A stretch of 64,000 nucleotides of DNA. Origin: PGZG01 sp046292765. Its GTDB lineage: Bacteria; Pseudomonadota; Gammaproteobacteria; Pseudomonadales; Alcanivoracaceae. This document shows positions 44,891 to 53,105 of this stretch, piece after piece. The notes below the pieces were generated by a model, which was given only the letters and a program-made list of their open reading frames with translations, was not told where the DNA came from and made no database searches. The first letter of the stretch is position 1, and every line of letters starts with the position of its first letter. The position numbers and the translations under genes were made by a program. The DNA lies in assembly GCA_046292765.1 (NCBI GenBank), contig JBKBQA010000002.1, positions 711,800-775,799 on the forward strand, given 5' to 3'.

Positions 44891-46005
44891 GACTTTTCCT
44901 GCATCAGTTTCAGCAATGGCATCAGCCTGGCCTTGAGTGCAGCAAGGTGGGGGCGCACAGCGTCGTCGTTACCCTCGGCCAGCAGCGCCAATGCCTTTTC
45001 CACATTGATCGGCGCACTACGCACACCCGCAGTAGCCGGCGGCGTCGGAGACGACGGCAGCGGCGTCTGCTTCTCGCGCATCTCTGCTTCCGTCATCACC
45101 ATATTGCCGCCGCCATCGGCCGCCGCCTTGAGGACCACATTGGCTTCCTCAATGACCGACCGCGGCGTCGCGCCGGGGTGAGGCTCCGGGCACTGCACAC
45201 CGATCGACAGCGTGACGTTGAACGTGTGACCTTTGAAGTCGGTGGAAGATTCCCGTACCAGGCGGCACAACCGGTTAGCAAAAATCGCCGCACCGGCGGC
45301 ATCTGCAGTGGGCAGCAACACCGCGAACTGGTTAAGCCCGATTCTGGCCGCCGTGTCTTCCTTGCGGATCAGACCCGCGATCACCCTGGCGATGTCCTTC
45401 AGCACGGCATCTGCCGCGTCCTTGCCTGCCTTGATAAAGAGCTTGTTGAAGGCATCCACGTCCGCCCGCACCAGCGAGACGCTGTGTCCCTGCCGGGCCG
45501 CAAAGGCCAGCTCCTGCTTGAGGCGGCCGTTGAAATAGAGCTGATTGCCAAGGCCGGTGAGCGGGTCGATGGTGCTCTGCTCGGCCAGCACCTTGCGCTC
45601 GCGCTGATAGTTGGCATGGGCTGTGGCCCTGGCCGTCAGGTCAGTGGAATTGAACGGTTTGGTGATGAAGTCCGTGGCGCCCATATTAAGGGCTTTTTCC
45701 CGCGCCGCCTCGTCGTTCTCGGCACCGGTAACGATAATGACTGGCAGCCCCGCTACACCCGGATCATCACAGGTACGGATCTTTTCCAGTAAGCCATAGC
45801 CATCCAGCTCCGGCATGGACAGGTCAGAGAACACCACCTGAATCTGGTTGTCGGCACGGATTTGCTTCCAGCCTTCGAGACCATTTTCGGCCACCACCAC
45901 ATCAAAGCGATCGCCCAGCATCTTGGTGGCTGCGCTACGCATGACCTTGGAGTCGTCGACCACGATCAGGCGTGGTTTGGCCTGCCCCTGGGCTTTATCT
46001 GCCAT
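44887..46005 (-). CDS. Response regulator with degenerate GGDEF domain
   Basis: 372 residues: an N-terminal receiver domain (phospho-acceptor D61 in FSDLSMPELDG, K116 in TKPF) followed by a GGDEF domain (about residues 146-300). The active-site loop reads GLNQF (223-227) instead of GGDEF, so cyclic di-GMP synthesis is not expected. TIDPLTGLGNQLYFNGRL is otherwise normal. A proline-rich linker and a short helical tail follow. It likely works as a phosphorylation-switched scaffold or cyclic di-GMP sensor. The stop overlaps DUF2505. Confidence 0.88.
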   Translation of the reverse strand: MADKAQGQAKPRLIVVDDSKVMRSAATKMLGDRFDVVVAENGLEGWKQIRADNQIQVVFSDLSMPELDGYGLLEKIRTCDDPGVAGLPVIIVTGAENDEAAREKALNMGATDFITKPFNSTDLTARATAHANYQRERKVLAEQSTIDPLTGLGNQLYFNGRLKQELAFAARQGHSVSLVRADVDAFNKLFIKAGKDAADAVLKDIARVIAGLIRKEDTAARIGLNQFAVLLPTADAAGAAIFANRLCRLVRESSTDFKGHTFNVTLSIGVQCPEPHPGATPRSVIEEANVVLKAAADGGGNMVMTEAEMREKQTPLPSSPTPPATAGVRSAPINVEKALALLAEGNDDAVRPHLAALKARLMPLLKLMQEKS

Positions 46006-46035
46006 CTTGTTATAACCCTGACAGGGCCGGGGCGC

Positions 46036-46980
46036 TCACCGCTGCTCGCCCGGCTGAATTGGCATGTAATCCTGATCCCCCGGCTCCCGGCCACGGGCGT
46101 ACCGGTATAACCGGGAGCTACGGTTACAGTAGTCGCCACGGGCGATTCCCGCAAGGTAATGCTCGTTTAGCAGGTGCCCAGTCCGCTCCGGCACGCAGAA
46201 CACCGTGCCGGCGGTACTGTCGAGATGGGACAACACGCCCACCTGGGAAAAGTAGTCGCGACCGTTGGCAAAGTGCTCCACATAGGGCACAGGGTGACCC
46301 GCCTCCTGAGACAGGGTGTAGTCCACCTCGAGGCTGTCTGCCACCCCGCCGATGCAGTAAATTTCCAGCTTCTTGACCAGATGTCGGGTTGAGCTGTGGC
46401 GCAACAGCTTGCGGACGATGTAGCTGGCAACAATCGCGCCCTGACAGTGACAGAACAGCACCACCCGATCATGTTTCTCAAGCGCCTCTTGCACCACATA
46501 GACCGCCGGCCGAGACAACTTGCCGTCCTTGCGCAGGGTGCGGGCGGTGACTGATGCCATGATGTCGCGGGCCAGTCCCCAGGTGGGCGTATGAATCAGG
46601 TGGACCGGACGCTGGAAGATCCGGGCGATCTCGCTGGCGTTGAGCAGGGCGACCGGCGGCGCCGTGGCGACGCCATTGATGAAGAACCAGCGTGAACTGT
46701 GCTCTTCCCGTGCGATACGCTGCGGCCTTACCACCAGAGTGCCCTGACTGATCGACTCACGCTGGGCCGGGATCAGCAGTTGTCCGAGCGCATTGATGAT
46801 ATCGCCGGTGCTGTTGTAGCTTCTCGGGTCCAGCTCGGAGCGAATGCTGGGCTCGTGCATCAACGGGAACACGGTAAACGGCAGGGTGCTGACATGACTC
46901 AGACCCAGCGCGATATCACGTCGGATGGCGGAACGGTTATGCGCCAGCTGGCGAATCCAGCGACGGGGACGATCAAGCAT
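46036..46980 (-). CDS. Alpha/beta-hydrolase-like protein with cysteine in the nucleophile elbow
   Basis: 314 residues. The central segment VVLFCHCQGAIVASYIV fits a nucleophile elbow, but the usual GxSxG reads CHCQG (177-181), with C179 at the serine position. The N-terminus is basic (DRPRRWIRQLAHNRSAIRR). No signal peptide is seen. A cysteine-type hydrolase, or a catalytically altered lipase-like protein, are both possible. It is divergent from the saccharopine dehydrogenase-like gene. Confidence 0.65.
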   Translation of the reverse strand: MLDRPRRWIRQLAHNRSAIRRDIALGLSHVSTLPFTVFPLMHEPSIRSELDPRSYNSTGDIINALGQLLIPAQRESISQGTLVVRPQRIAREEHSSRWFFINGVATAPPVALLNASEIARIFQRPVHLIHTPTWGLARDIMASVTARTLRKDGKLSRPAVYVVQEALEKHDRVVLFCHCQGAIVASYIVRKLLRHSSTRHLVKKLEIYCIGGVADSLEVDYTLSQEAGHPVPYVEHFANGRDYFSQVGVLSHLDSTAGTVFCVPERTGHLLNEHYLAGIARGDYCNRSSRLYRYARGREPGDQDYMPIQPGEQR

Positions 46981-47063
46981 CAGTCAGATTCCGGTCTACG
47001 CGTGTCAATGCAGCCCGAGCTGGGTAGACTGCGTGTTTTATTATTGGTTGAAAGGGTATCAGC

Positions 47064-48251
47064 ATGGTCGAGCCTCGGAAATACAACCTGACACTTTTTG
47101 GCGCCACCGGCTTTACCGGCGGTCTGTGCGCCGACTACCTTGGTCAGCATCTGCCAGCGGGCACATGCTGGGCTCTGGCCGGACGCAATCCGGCGAAACT
47201 GGAAGCAGTACGCCAGCGACTGCAACAGGCCGGCGCCACCAGTGTGCCGGAGCTGATTCAGGCCGATGTGGACGACCAGAACAGCCTCAACACCATGGCG
47301 CAATCAAGCAAGGTGGTGATTACCACCGTGGGGCCGTATGTGTTTTATGGCGAGGGTGTGGTGCGCGCCTGTGCCGACAACGGTACCCACTATTGCGACC
47401 TCACCGGTGAACCGGAGTTTGTTTGCAACACCCTGACCCGCTATCACGAAAGCGCCAGAAAAACCGGCGCGGCAATTGTCAGTTGCTGTGGGTTTGATTC
47501 CATCCCCCACGACGCTGGCGCACTGTTCACGGTGCGGGCGCTGGCGCGCAAGCTCGGCGGCCAAATCACCGGGCAAGTCAGCATGGAGGGTGTTGTCAGT
47601 GCTTCCGGGACCTTCTCTGGTGGCACCTGGCAGTCGGCGATCACCGCCTTTGGCCGTCCGACCGAAAACCGCTATGCCATGAAACACGCGCAAATGGCGC
47701 TCAATCACCAGTATCCGAAAACCGCCCGGGTGGCGCCGATGCGGCCGAAGAAGGACGCCGAACTGGGCGGCTGGCTGGCGCCGATGCCCACCATCGATCC
47801 ATTTATGGTGGTGCGCTCTGCCCGCGCGGTCGATGGCTACGGGCCAGATTTCCGCTATGGCCACTTCATCGCCGCCAAAAGCCTGCCAATGATGCTGGGC
47901 GGCATTGCCGGCATTGGTGGTCTGGTACTGGCTGCGCAGATCAAGCCGATTCGCAACAAGTTGCTGGAGTACCGTCAGTCCGGCGACGGTCCGCCGAAAG
48001 AAAAACGGGATCGCAGCTGGTTCAAGGTGCTGTTTCGGGCGAAAAGTGCAGGCCAACAGGTGATGTGCGAAGTCGCCGGTGGTGATCCGGGGTACGACGA
48101 GACAGCGAAGATGCTGGCAGAAACTGCCATGTGTCTGGCGTTGGATGCAGATCAGCCGAAGCGCGCCGGCGTACTGACCCCGGTGATGGCCTGCGAGGAT
48201 CGTCTGATTGAGCGCCTGCAGGCCGCCGGCATGACATTCAGGGAGTTGTGA
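47064..48251 (+). CDS. Saccharopine-dehydrogenase-like (trans-acting enoyl reductase type) oxidoreductase
   Basis: 395 residues with N-terminal NAD(P) motif FGATGFTGGLCADYL and GPYVFYGEGVVRACADNGTHYCDLTGEPEF (in part), typical of the Sacchrp_dh_NADP family that includes the mycobacterial trans-acting enoyl reductase. In bacteria that lack polyketide lipids the substrate is unknown. Near neighbours are MaoC and hydrolase genes, consistent with lipid metabolism. A REP-like repeat follows the stop. Confidence 0.82.
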   Translation: MVEPRKYNLTLFGATGFTGGLCADYLGQHLPAGTCWALAGRNPAKLEAVRQRLQQAGATSVPELIQADVDDQNSLNTMAQSSKVVITTVGPYVFYGEGVVRACADNGTHYCDLTGEPEFVCNTLTRYHESARKTGAAIVSCCGFDSIPHDAGALFTVRALARKLGGQITGQVSMEGVVSASGTFSGGTWQSAITAFGRPTENRYAMKHAQMALNHQYPKTARVAPMRPKKDAELGGWLAPMPTIDPFMVVRSARAVDGYGPDFRYGHFIAAKSLPMMLGGIAGIGGLVLAAQIKPIRNKLLEYRQSGDGPPKEKRDRSWFKVLFRAKSAGQQVMCEVAGGDPGYDETAKMLAETAMCLALDADQPKRAGVLTPVMACEDRLIERLQAAGMTFREL

Positions 48252-48255
48252 TCCT

Positions 48256-48283
48256 GCGGGAGCGGTGATCTTGCCGCTCCCGC
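48256..48283. repeat. REP-like palindrome between convergent genes
   Basis: GCGGGAGCGG and CCGCTCCCGC pair perfectly around TGATCTTG. It lies just past the oxidoreductase stop and before the MaoC stop, and ends GCGGGAGCGG/CCGCTCCCGC in place of the GCAGGAGCGG ends seen at 42411. Confidence 0.7.
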
Positions 48284-48308
48284 CTTGTCGCTTCTGCTCC
48301 GATCAGGA

Positions 48309-48770
48309 TCAGACGAAATACATCAGCAACCACTCGGCGACTACTGCGGGTTTGCTTTCGCCTTCGATCTCGATGGTGTATTCGAACTTCAACAGCCACT
48401 GGCCGGGCTTTTTCTCGTCGGCGCTGATCAGCTTCGCCTTCGCACGAATGCGGCTGTTGACTTTCACCGGCGCCATAAAGCGCAGCTTGTCGAAGCCGTA
48501 ATTCATGCCCATCTTCAGGCCTTTCGGAATTACCAACCCGTCGATGCTGGTCTGCAGATATGGTAGCAAGGACACCGTCAGATAGCCGTGTGCAATGGTG
48601 CCGCCAAAGGGCGTCTGCCTGGCCATCTCTTCATTCACGTGGATGAACTGATGATCCAGCGTCGCGTCGGCAAAGGCATTGATCCGCGCCTGATCAATCT
48701 GGAACCACTCGGATACGCCCAGCTCCTTCCCTTCAAAGCTTTTCAGTTCTGCGGCATCAACCTGTTTCAT
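48309..48770 (-). CDS. MaoC-like (R)-specific enoyl-CoA hydratase
   Basis: Hotdog-fold hydratase of 153 residues. ADATLDHQFIHVNEEMA contains the hydratase-2 motif with catalytic Asp and His, and HGYLTVSLLP is a typical helix. It hydrates trans-2-enoyl-CoA to (R)-3-hydroxyacyl-CoA, linking beta-oxidation to other pathways; NodN-type members are close. ATG 48770 is preferred because AGGAGG lies eight bases before it. Confidence 0.88.
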   Translation of the reverse strand: MKQVDAAELKSFEGKELGVSEWFQIDQARINAFADATLDHQFIHVNEEMARQTPFGGTIAHGYLTVSLLPYLQTSIDGLVIPKGLKMGMNYGFDKLRFMAPVKVNSRIRAKAKLISADEKKPGQWLLKFEYTIEIEGESKPAVVAEWLLMYFV

Positions 48771-48850
48771 CAGCACTTCCTCCTGTTGTCTGTGCCCGGA
48801 TCATAACCGCCACCCCGACCGGCACCATGACCGGGCAGCACAGTGGCACG

Positions 48851-49702
48851 TCACTTATCGTCATCACCGATAAAAATACCAATAGCCGCAGCCACAGCCG
48901 ACGGCGATTCCATGTGCAAATGGTGGCGTCCTTCGAGACGTACCAGCTGCAACCCTTCGATCCAGCCCAGCCGATTGGCAAAGTGGCCCTGCCCCCCCAT
49001 GCCCTGCTCGCCGACAATCAACAGCGTGGGTGCGCGAATAGCACGGGCGAAGCCTTCTACCTGCTCCTCCGTCAACCGCACCGAGGAAGTCAATCGCAGG
49101 CGCGGATCTGCCCGCCAGGTGTGACCGCCAGCTACCGGCATCAGACCACGCTCGCACAGCAGCCGCGCGCAGTCATGGCTCAGGCCGCCAAAGCCCCGCG
49201 TGCGGGCCTCAATGGCCTCATCCAGATGGACATAAACCGGCTTCTGCTTGCCCGCCAGCTGCTGCATGTCATCGATGGCCCGGCGCAGGGTTACTGCCAC
49301 ATCCGTGGCCGGCGAGGCCGGCGGGCCAAGCCCCTCAATCAGCACCAGCCTGGTTGCCCGCTCCGGATAACAGCCGGCAAACAGGGTCGCCACCCCCGCG
49401 CCCATGGAGTGCCCCATCAGGATGAACTGCTGCCAGCCAAGTTGATCCGCCACCGCCAGTACATCCCGGACATGGTCCACATAATGGGTGGCAGCCTGCT
49501 CGGCCCGGTGACCAGACAGCCCGTGCCCGGAAAAGTCGAGCGCCACCATGGGATTGTCGAGCTGATCCATCAGCGGAAAAAATGACGCTGCGTTATCGAG
49601 CCAGCCGTGCAGGCATAGCACCGGCATGCCCTCGCCCGGCTTCTCCACCGCCGCGAGGATCTGTCCCCAGCAATCGAAGCGTCGCTCGTTTTTGGCACTC
49701 AT
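48851..49702 (-). CDS. Alpha/beta hydrolase
   Basis: 283 residues. LHGWLDNAASF, nucleophile elbow GHSMGA, an acid (GEQG region) and a final histidine (EGRHHLHME) give a complete serine hydrolase set, resembling carboxylesterases of the LipV/MhpC group. ATG 49702 overlaps the stop of the upstream hydrolase as ATGA, with GGAG eight bases before it, so the two hydrolases form an operon. Confidence 0.85.
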   Translation of the reverse strand: MSAKNERRFDCWGQILAAVEKPGEGMPVLCLHGWLDNAASFFPLMDQLDNPMVALDFSGHGLSGHRAEQAATHYVDHVRDVLAVADQLGWQQFILMGHSMGAGVATLFAGCYPERATRLVLIEGLGPPASPATDVAVTLRRAIDDMQQLAGKQKPVYVHLDEAIEARTRGFGGLSHDCARLLCERGLMPVAGGHTWRADPRLRLTSSVRLTEEQVEGFARAIRAPTLLIVGEQGMGGQGHFANRLGWIEGLQLVRLEGRHHLHMESPSAVAAAIGIFIGDDDK

Positions 49703-50490
49703 GAGCCCTGCTCCTTCAACTGTCGCAGAATCAGGGTGGCATTCTGCTCCGGGTTCTCCAGCGGGAACATGTGGCCACCTTCCGCCAGACCCCATGCCAT
49801 TCGATGTCGGGCCACATGGCGCTTGGCGCAGGCCAGAAACATGGGCTCGCTCTCGGTGCCATTGAACAGCATGCCCGGCACAGCAAGGCGCGGACAGGTA
49901 TGCAGGTTACGCGGTGTCTCGCGGAAAATGGCCACCTCGATATCGACCCGAAAGCGCAGTCGACAACCTTCGTTTTCACACTCCACCGCCGCGTCGATGT
50001 AGTCCCGCAGGCAGTCCGGATCAAAGCTCTGGAAGAAGCCTCGGCGTGAGAAATAACTGTCTACGTCCGCCCGATTCGGCCATTCGGCGCGGCGGAACTT
50101 TGACTTGCCGGCAGGACTCAGCCGATCCCCCTGCCCGGCCAGTCTGGCCAGATTGAACAACCAGCGCTGCCAGCCGTTGATCAGCGGTGGATCAAGCATG
50201 ATCAGTGCCGTAAACCATTCCGGGCGCCGCGCCGCCACGGTAAACATCAGCACCCCGCCCATCGAGTGCCCCATGCCCACCAGTGGCTTGGGCAGCGGAG
50301 CCAGAAACGCCTCCAGCTCCTGCGACAGGCTGTGCCAGTGGCCATCCACCGGAAAGGCCGGGTTATGGCCAATACGGTCGATGGCATGAACCTGATAATC
50401 CTGCTCGAACGGGGCCAGAAACTTGCGATAGCTGCCGCCGGGCACGCCATTGGCGTGGGCGAACGCGAGTACGGGTTTGTCTGTTGTCAT
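49699..50490 (-). CDS. Alpha/beta hydrolase
   Basis: 263 residues. AHANGVPGGSYRKF at the N-terminus (HANG oxyanion loop), nucleophile elbow GHSMGG, and C-terminal EGGHMFPLENPEQ provide the catalytic serine and histidine. ATG 50490 has GGAGG five bases upstream. It is the first gene of a two-hydrolase minus-strand operon, divergent from xthA. Substrate unknown. Confidence 0.85.
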   Translation of the reverse strand: MTTDKPVLAFAHANGVPGGSYRKFLAPFEQDYQVHAIDRIGHNPAFPVDGHWHSLSQELEAFLAPLPKPLVGMGHSMGGVLMFTVAARRPEWFTALIMLDPPLINGWQRWLFNLARLAGQGDRLSPAGKSKFRRAEWPNRADVDSYFSRRGFFQSFDPDCLRDYIDAAVECENEGCRLRFRVDIEVAIFRETPRNLHTCPRLAVPGMLFNGTESEPMFLACAKRHVARHRMAWGLAEGGHMFPLENPEQNATLILRQLKEQGS

Positions 50491-50607
50491 GAAGTCCTCC
50501 GCAGGGGCGCTATTCTGGACACCCCGGGGTGAGGGCTCAATGACGGAAGATGCTACCCGCCTGACCATGTACAATCCCGGCCAGTGACAGCCAAGCCGAG
50601 AGGCACG

Positions 50608-51420
50608 ATGAGACTGGTTTCCTTCAATATCAACGGCATTCGTGCCCGCCCCCACCAGATTGCCCAGGTGATCGACAGCCACCAGCCGGCCCTGATCGGC
50701 CTGCAGGAAATCAAGGTGCACGACGACGAGTTCCCGGAAGACATGATCCGCGAGCTCGGTTACCACCCCTACTACTTCGGCCAGAAGGGCCATTACGGCG
50801 TCGCCCTGCTAACCCGCGAACCACTGCTGGATGTACAACGCGGCTTCCCCGGCGACCCGGAAGATGCCCAGCGACGCATGATCATCGGCAAGATCCAGGG
50901 CCCGGACGGCAAGCCGCTGACGGTCCTGAATGGCTACTTCCCCCAGGGTGAAAGCCGCGATCATCCGGTGAAGTTTCCCGCCAAAGAGAAGTTCTACGCC
51001 GACCTGCAACACTATCTGGACACCCACCTGAGCCCGGACGAGCCGGTATTGGTGATGGGTGATTTCAATATCTCACCGCAGGACACCGACATCGGCATCG
51101 GCGAGGCCAACCGCAAACGCTGGCTGCGCGATGGCAAGACCAGCTTCCTGCCGGAAGAGCGGGAGTGGTTCCAGCGCCTGCTTGGCTGGGGGCTCGCCGA
51201 CACCTATCGGCAGGTACACGGCGACCGCAACGACCTGTTCAGCTGGTTCGACTATCGCTCCAGGGGCTTCGAGCGCGAGCCGCGCCATGGCCTGCGCATT
51301 GATGGCATCCTTGCCAGTCAGTTGCTGCAATCCCGTATCCGCGATGCCGGCATCGATTACGAGATCCGCTCCATGGAGCGGCCCTCGGATCACTGCCCGG
51401 TGTGGGTGGAGATCGACTGA
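50608..51420 (+). CDS. xthA: Exodeoxyribonuclease III
   Basis: AP endonuclease/3-prime exonuclease of 270 residues (base excision repair). MRLVSFNINGIRARPHQ is the family N-terminus, and LQEIKVHDDEFP, GDFNISPQDTDIG and PSDHCPVWVEID carry the metal and catalytic residues. ATG 50608 matches the E. coli start; GTG 50584 is a weaker extension. It ends 2 bp before the membrane-protein gene. Confidence 0.94.
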   Translation: MRLVSFNINGIRARPHQIAQVIDSHQPALIGLQEIKVHDDEFPEDMIRELGYHPYYFGQKGHYGVALLTREPLLDVQRGFPGDPEDAQRRMIIGKIQGPDGKPLTVLNGYFPQGESRDHPVKFPAKEKFYADLQHYLDTHLSPDEPVLVMGDFNISPQDTDIGIGEANRKRWLRDGKTSFLPEEREWFQRLLGWGLADTYRQVHGDRNDLFSWFDYRSRGFEREPRHGLRIDGILASQLLQSRIRDAGIDYEIRSMERPSDHCPVWVEID

Positions 51421-51422
51421 CC

Positions 51423-52436
51423 ATGGGCGTGCAATGGCACCGTGAAAAGCTGAAGTTCAATGCCGAAGGCATCGGCCTGCTGGTCGATGTGCTGATGATC
51501 CTGCTGGTGATCGTCAATCTTGGCCTTATTCTGTTTGACTGGGTGTTTAGTGCTCAGGCGGTACAGCAGGGACTGGCCCGCGTTGCGCCCGACTTCACCG
51601 CCTTCTACGCTGAGACAATCCACGCCGACTTCATTTTCTGGGACATGATTTTCGTCGGCATCTACCTTACGGAATTCGGCATCCGCTGGGCCATTGCCGC
51701 GCTCCGCCACACTTATCACCGCTGGTTCTTCTATCCCTTTATCCACTGGTACGACCTGCTTGGCTGTATTCCGGTGGGCGGCTTCCGCTGGCTGAGGATC
51801 CTGCGGGTGATCAGCCTGCTGCACCGGCTGCAACGCACCGGCATCATTGATCTGCGTTACACCTGGCTGGGCCTCACGGTGCTGAAGTACTACCGCATCG
51901 TGGTCGAGGAAGTGTCCGACCGGGTCGTCATCAATGTCCTCGACGGCGTCCAGCGGGAAATCCGTCAAGGCACCCCGCTGATCCACCGGATCGAGACTGA
52001 AGTGCTGGCGCCACGCCGGGATGAGCTGGTGGATCTGGTTGCCTCGCGGCTGGTCGGGGTCATTGCCCGTACCCACAGCGAGTGGCGGGAAGGACTGGGC
52101 GGCTACCTGTCACAGCTGACCGACGATGCCGTGGCTCGCACCCCCAGTGGCGCCCGGCTGGCCGCCATCCCGGTGGCAGGCCCGCGGGCACTGGCGCTGC
52201 TGGGTGATACCGTGCGCGAGCTCGGCGTTGCCCTTACCGACCAGCTGGTCGAAGACCTCACCAACCCGGCCAACCGTGACACGCTGGACAGCCTGATTGA
52301 CGGGGTAATCCGTCATGCAGCGGGCGATCGGGACCAGCTTGACCGCCTGATTCGCGACACCCTGATCGACATTCTCGATCAGGTGAAGGCCCAGGTGGCC
52401 GTGCAGCACTGGAAGCAGGCCGAGGCCGAAGCGTAA
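51423..52436 (+). CDS. Membrane protein with voltage-sensor-like segment, no pore motif
   Basis: 337 residues. Four hydrophobic helices lie in the first 160 residues, and the fourth is arginine-patterned (RWLRILRVISLLHRLQR), like the S4 segment of voltage-gated channels. No potassium-type selectivity filter follows; the remaining 180 residues are a soluble helical tail. It may be a voltage-sensor protein or an ion-transporter relative. Start ATG 51423 follows xthA by 2 bp. Confidence 0.7.
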   Translation: MGVQWHREKLKFNAEGIGLLVDVLMILLVIVNLGLILFDWVFSAQAVQQGLARVAPDFTAFYAETIHADFIFWDMIFVGIYLTEFGIRWAIAALRHTYHRWFFYPFIHWYDLLGCIPVGGFRWLRILRVISLLHRLQRTGIIDLRYTWLGLTVLKYYRIVVEEVSDRVVINVLDGVQREIRQGTPLIHRIETEVLAPRRDELVDLVASRLVGVIARTHSEWREGLGGYLSQLTDDAVARTPSGARLAAIPVAGPRALALLGDTVRELGVALTDQLVEDLTNPANRDTLDSLIDGVIRHAAGDRDQLDRLIRDTLIDILDQVKAQVAVQHWKQAEAEA

Positions 52437-52545
52437 AACATCAGTCAAACTTTCCCATCCACTGCTGGCAGAATGCGGCCCTGACGGCGTAAAATCGGCA
52501 CATCTGTACAAGCTTGTGCCAACCCATCAGGACGACGCCCCGGCC

Positions 52546-53049
52546 ATGAATGACGACACCACCCAGCAGCGCGACGACGATCTGGATATCCCGGTCCAGC
52601 AGGTGCTGATTGTCGACGACACCCCGGAGAATCTGGTCGCCCTGCAGGTAGTGCTGGAAGACCTGCCCTGCGAGCTGGTTCTGGCCAACTCCGGCCCGGA
52701 AGCCCTTGGCAAGCTGCTCAAGCAGGAATTTTCCCTGGTGCTGCTGGATGTGCAGATGCCGGAGATGGACGGCTTCGAAGTGGCAGAAATCATGCGCTCC
52801 AACAAGCGCACCCTGAACGTACCGATCATCTTCGTCACCGCCAACTCCCGTGACGACCGCAACATGCGCCGCGGCTACCAGAGTGGCGCCGTCGACTACC
52901 TGTTCAAACCCATCGATCCCACCATGCTCTGCTCCAAGGTCAACTTCTTCCTCCAGCTCGACTACCAGAAGAGGCGTCTGGAAGCGAAACTGCGCCGCAG
53001 CCGCGAATCCGCCGAGGCGATGAAAGCCGCCTGGGGACAAAACAGCTGA
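52546..53049 (+). CDS. Single-domain response regulator
   Basis: 167 residues: receiver domain with acidic pair DD near 24-25, phospho-acceptor D68 in LLLDVQMPEMDGFE, threonine in FVTAN and lysine in LFKPIDP. About 25 basic residues follow as a helical tail, with no output domain. It lies 56 bp before the Ser/Thr kinase gene, so it may relay phosphoryl signals to or from that kinase. GTG 52516 is an alternative start. Confidence 0.85.
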   Translation: MNDDTTQQRDDDLDIPVQQVLIVDDTPENLVALQVVLEDLPCELVLANSGPEALGKLLKQEFSLVLLDVQMPEMDGFEVAEIMRSNKRTLNVPIIFVTANSRDDRNMRRGYQSGAVDYLFKPIDPTMLCSKVNFFLQLDYQKRRLEAKLRRSRESAEAMKAAWGQNS

Positions 53050-53105
53050 AACGCTGATCGCGCCCTGCTACATTCCCGCCATACCCCTTCACGGAAGGCG
53101 CGGAC

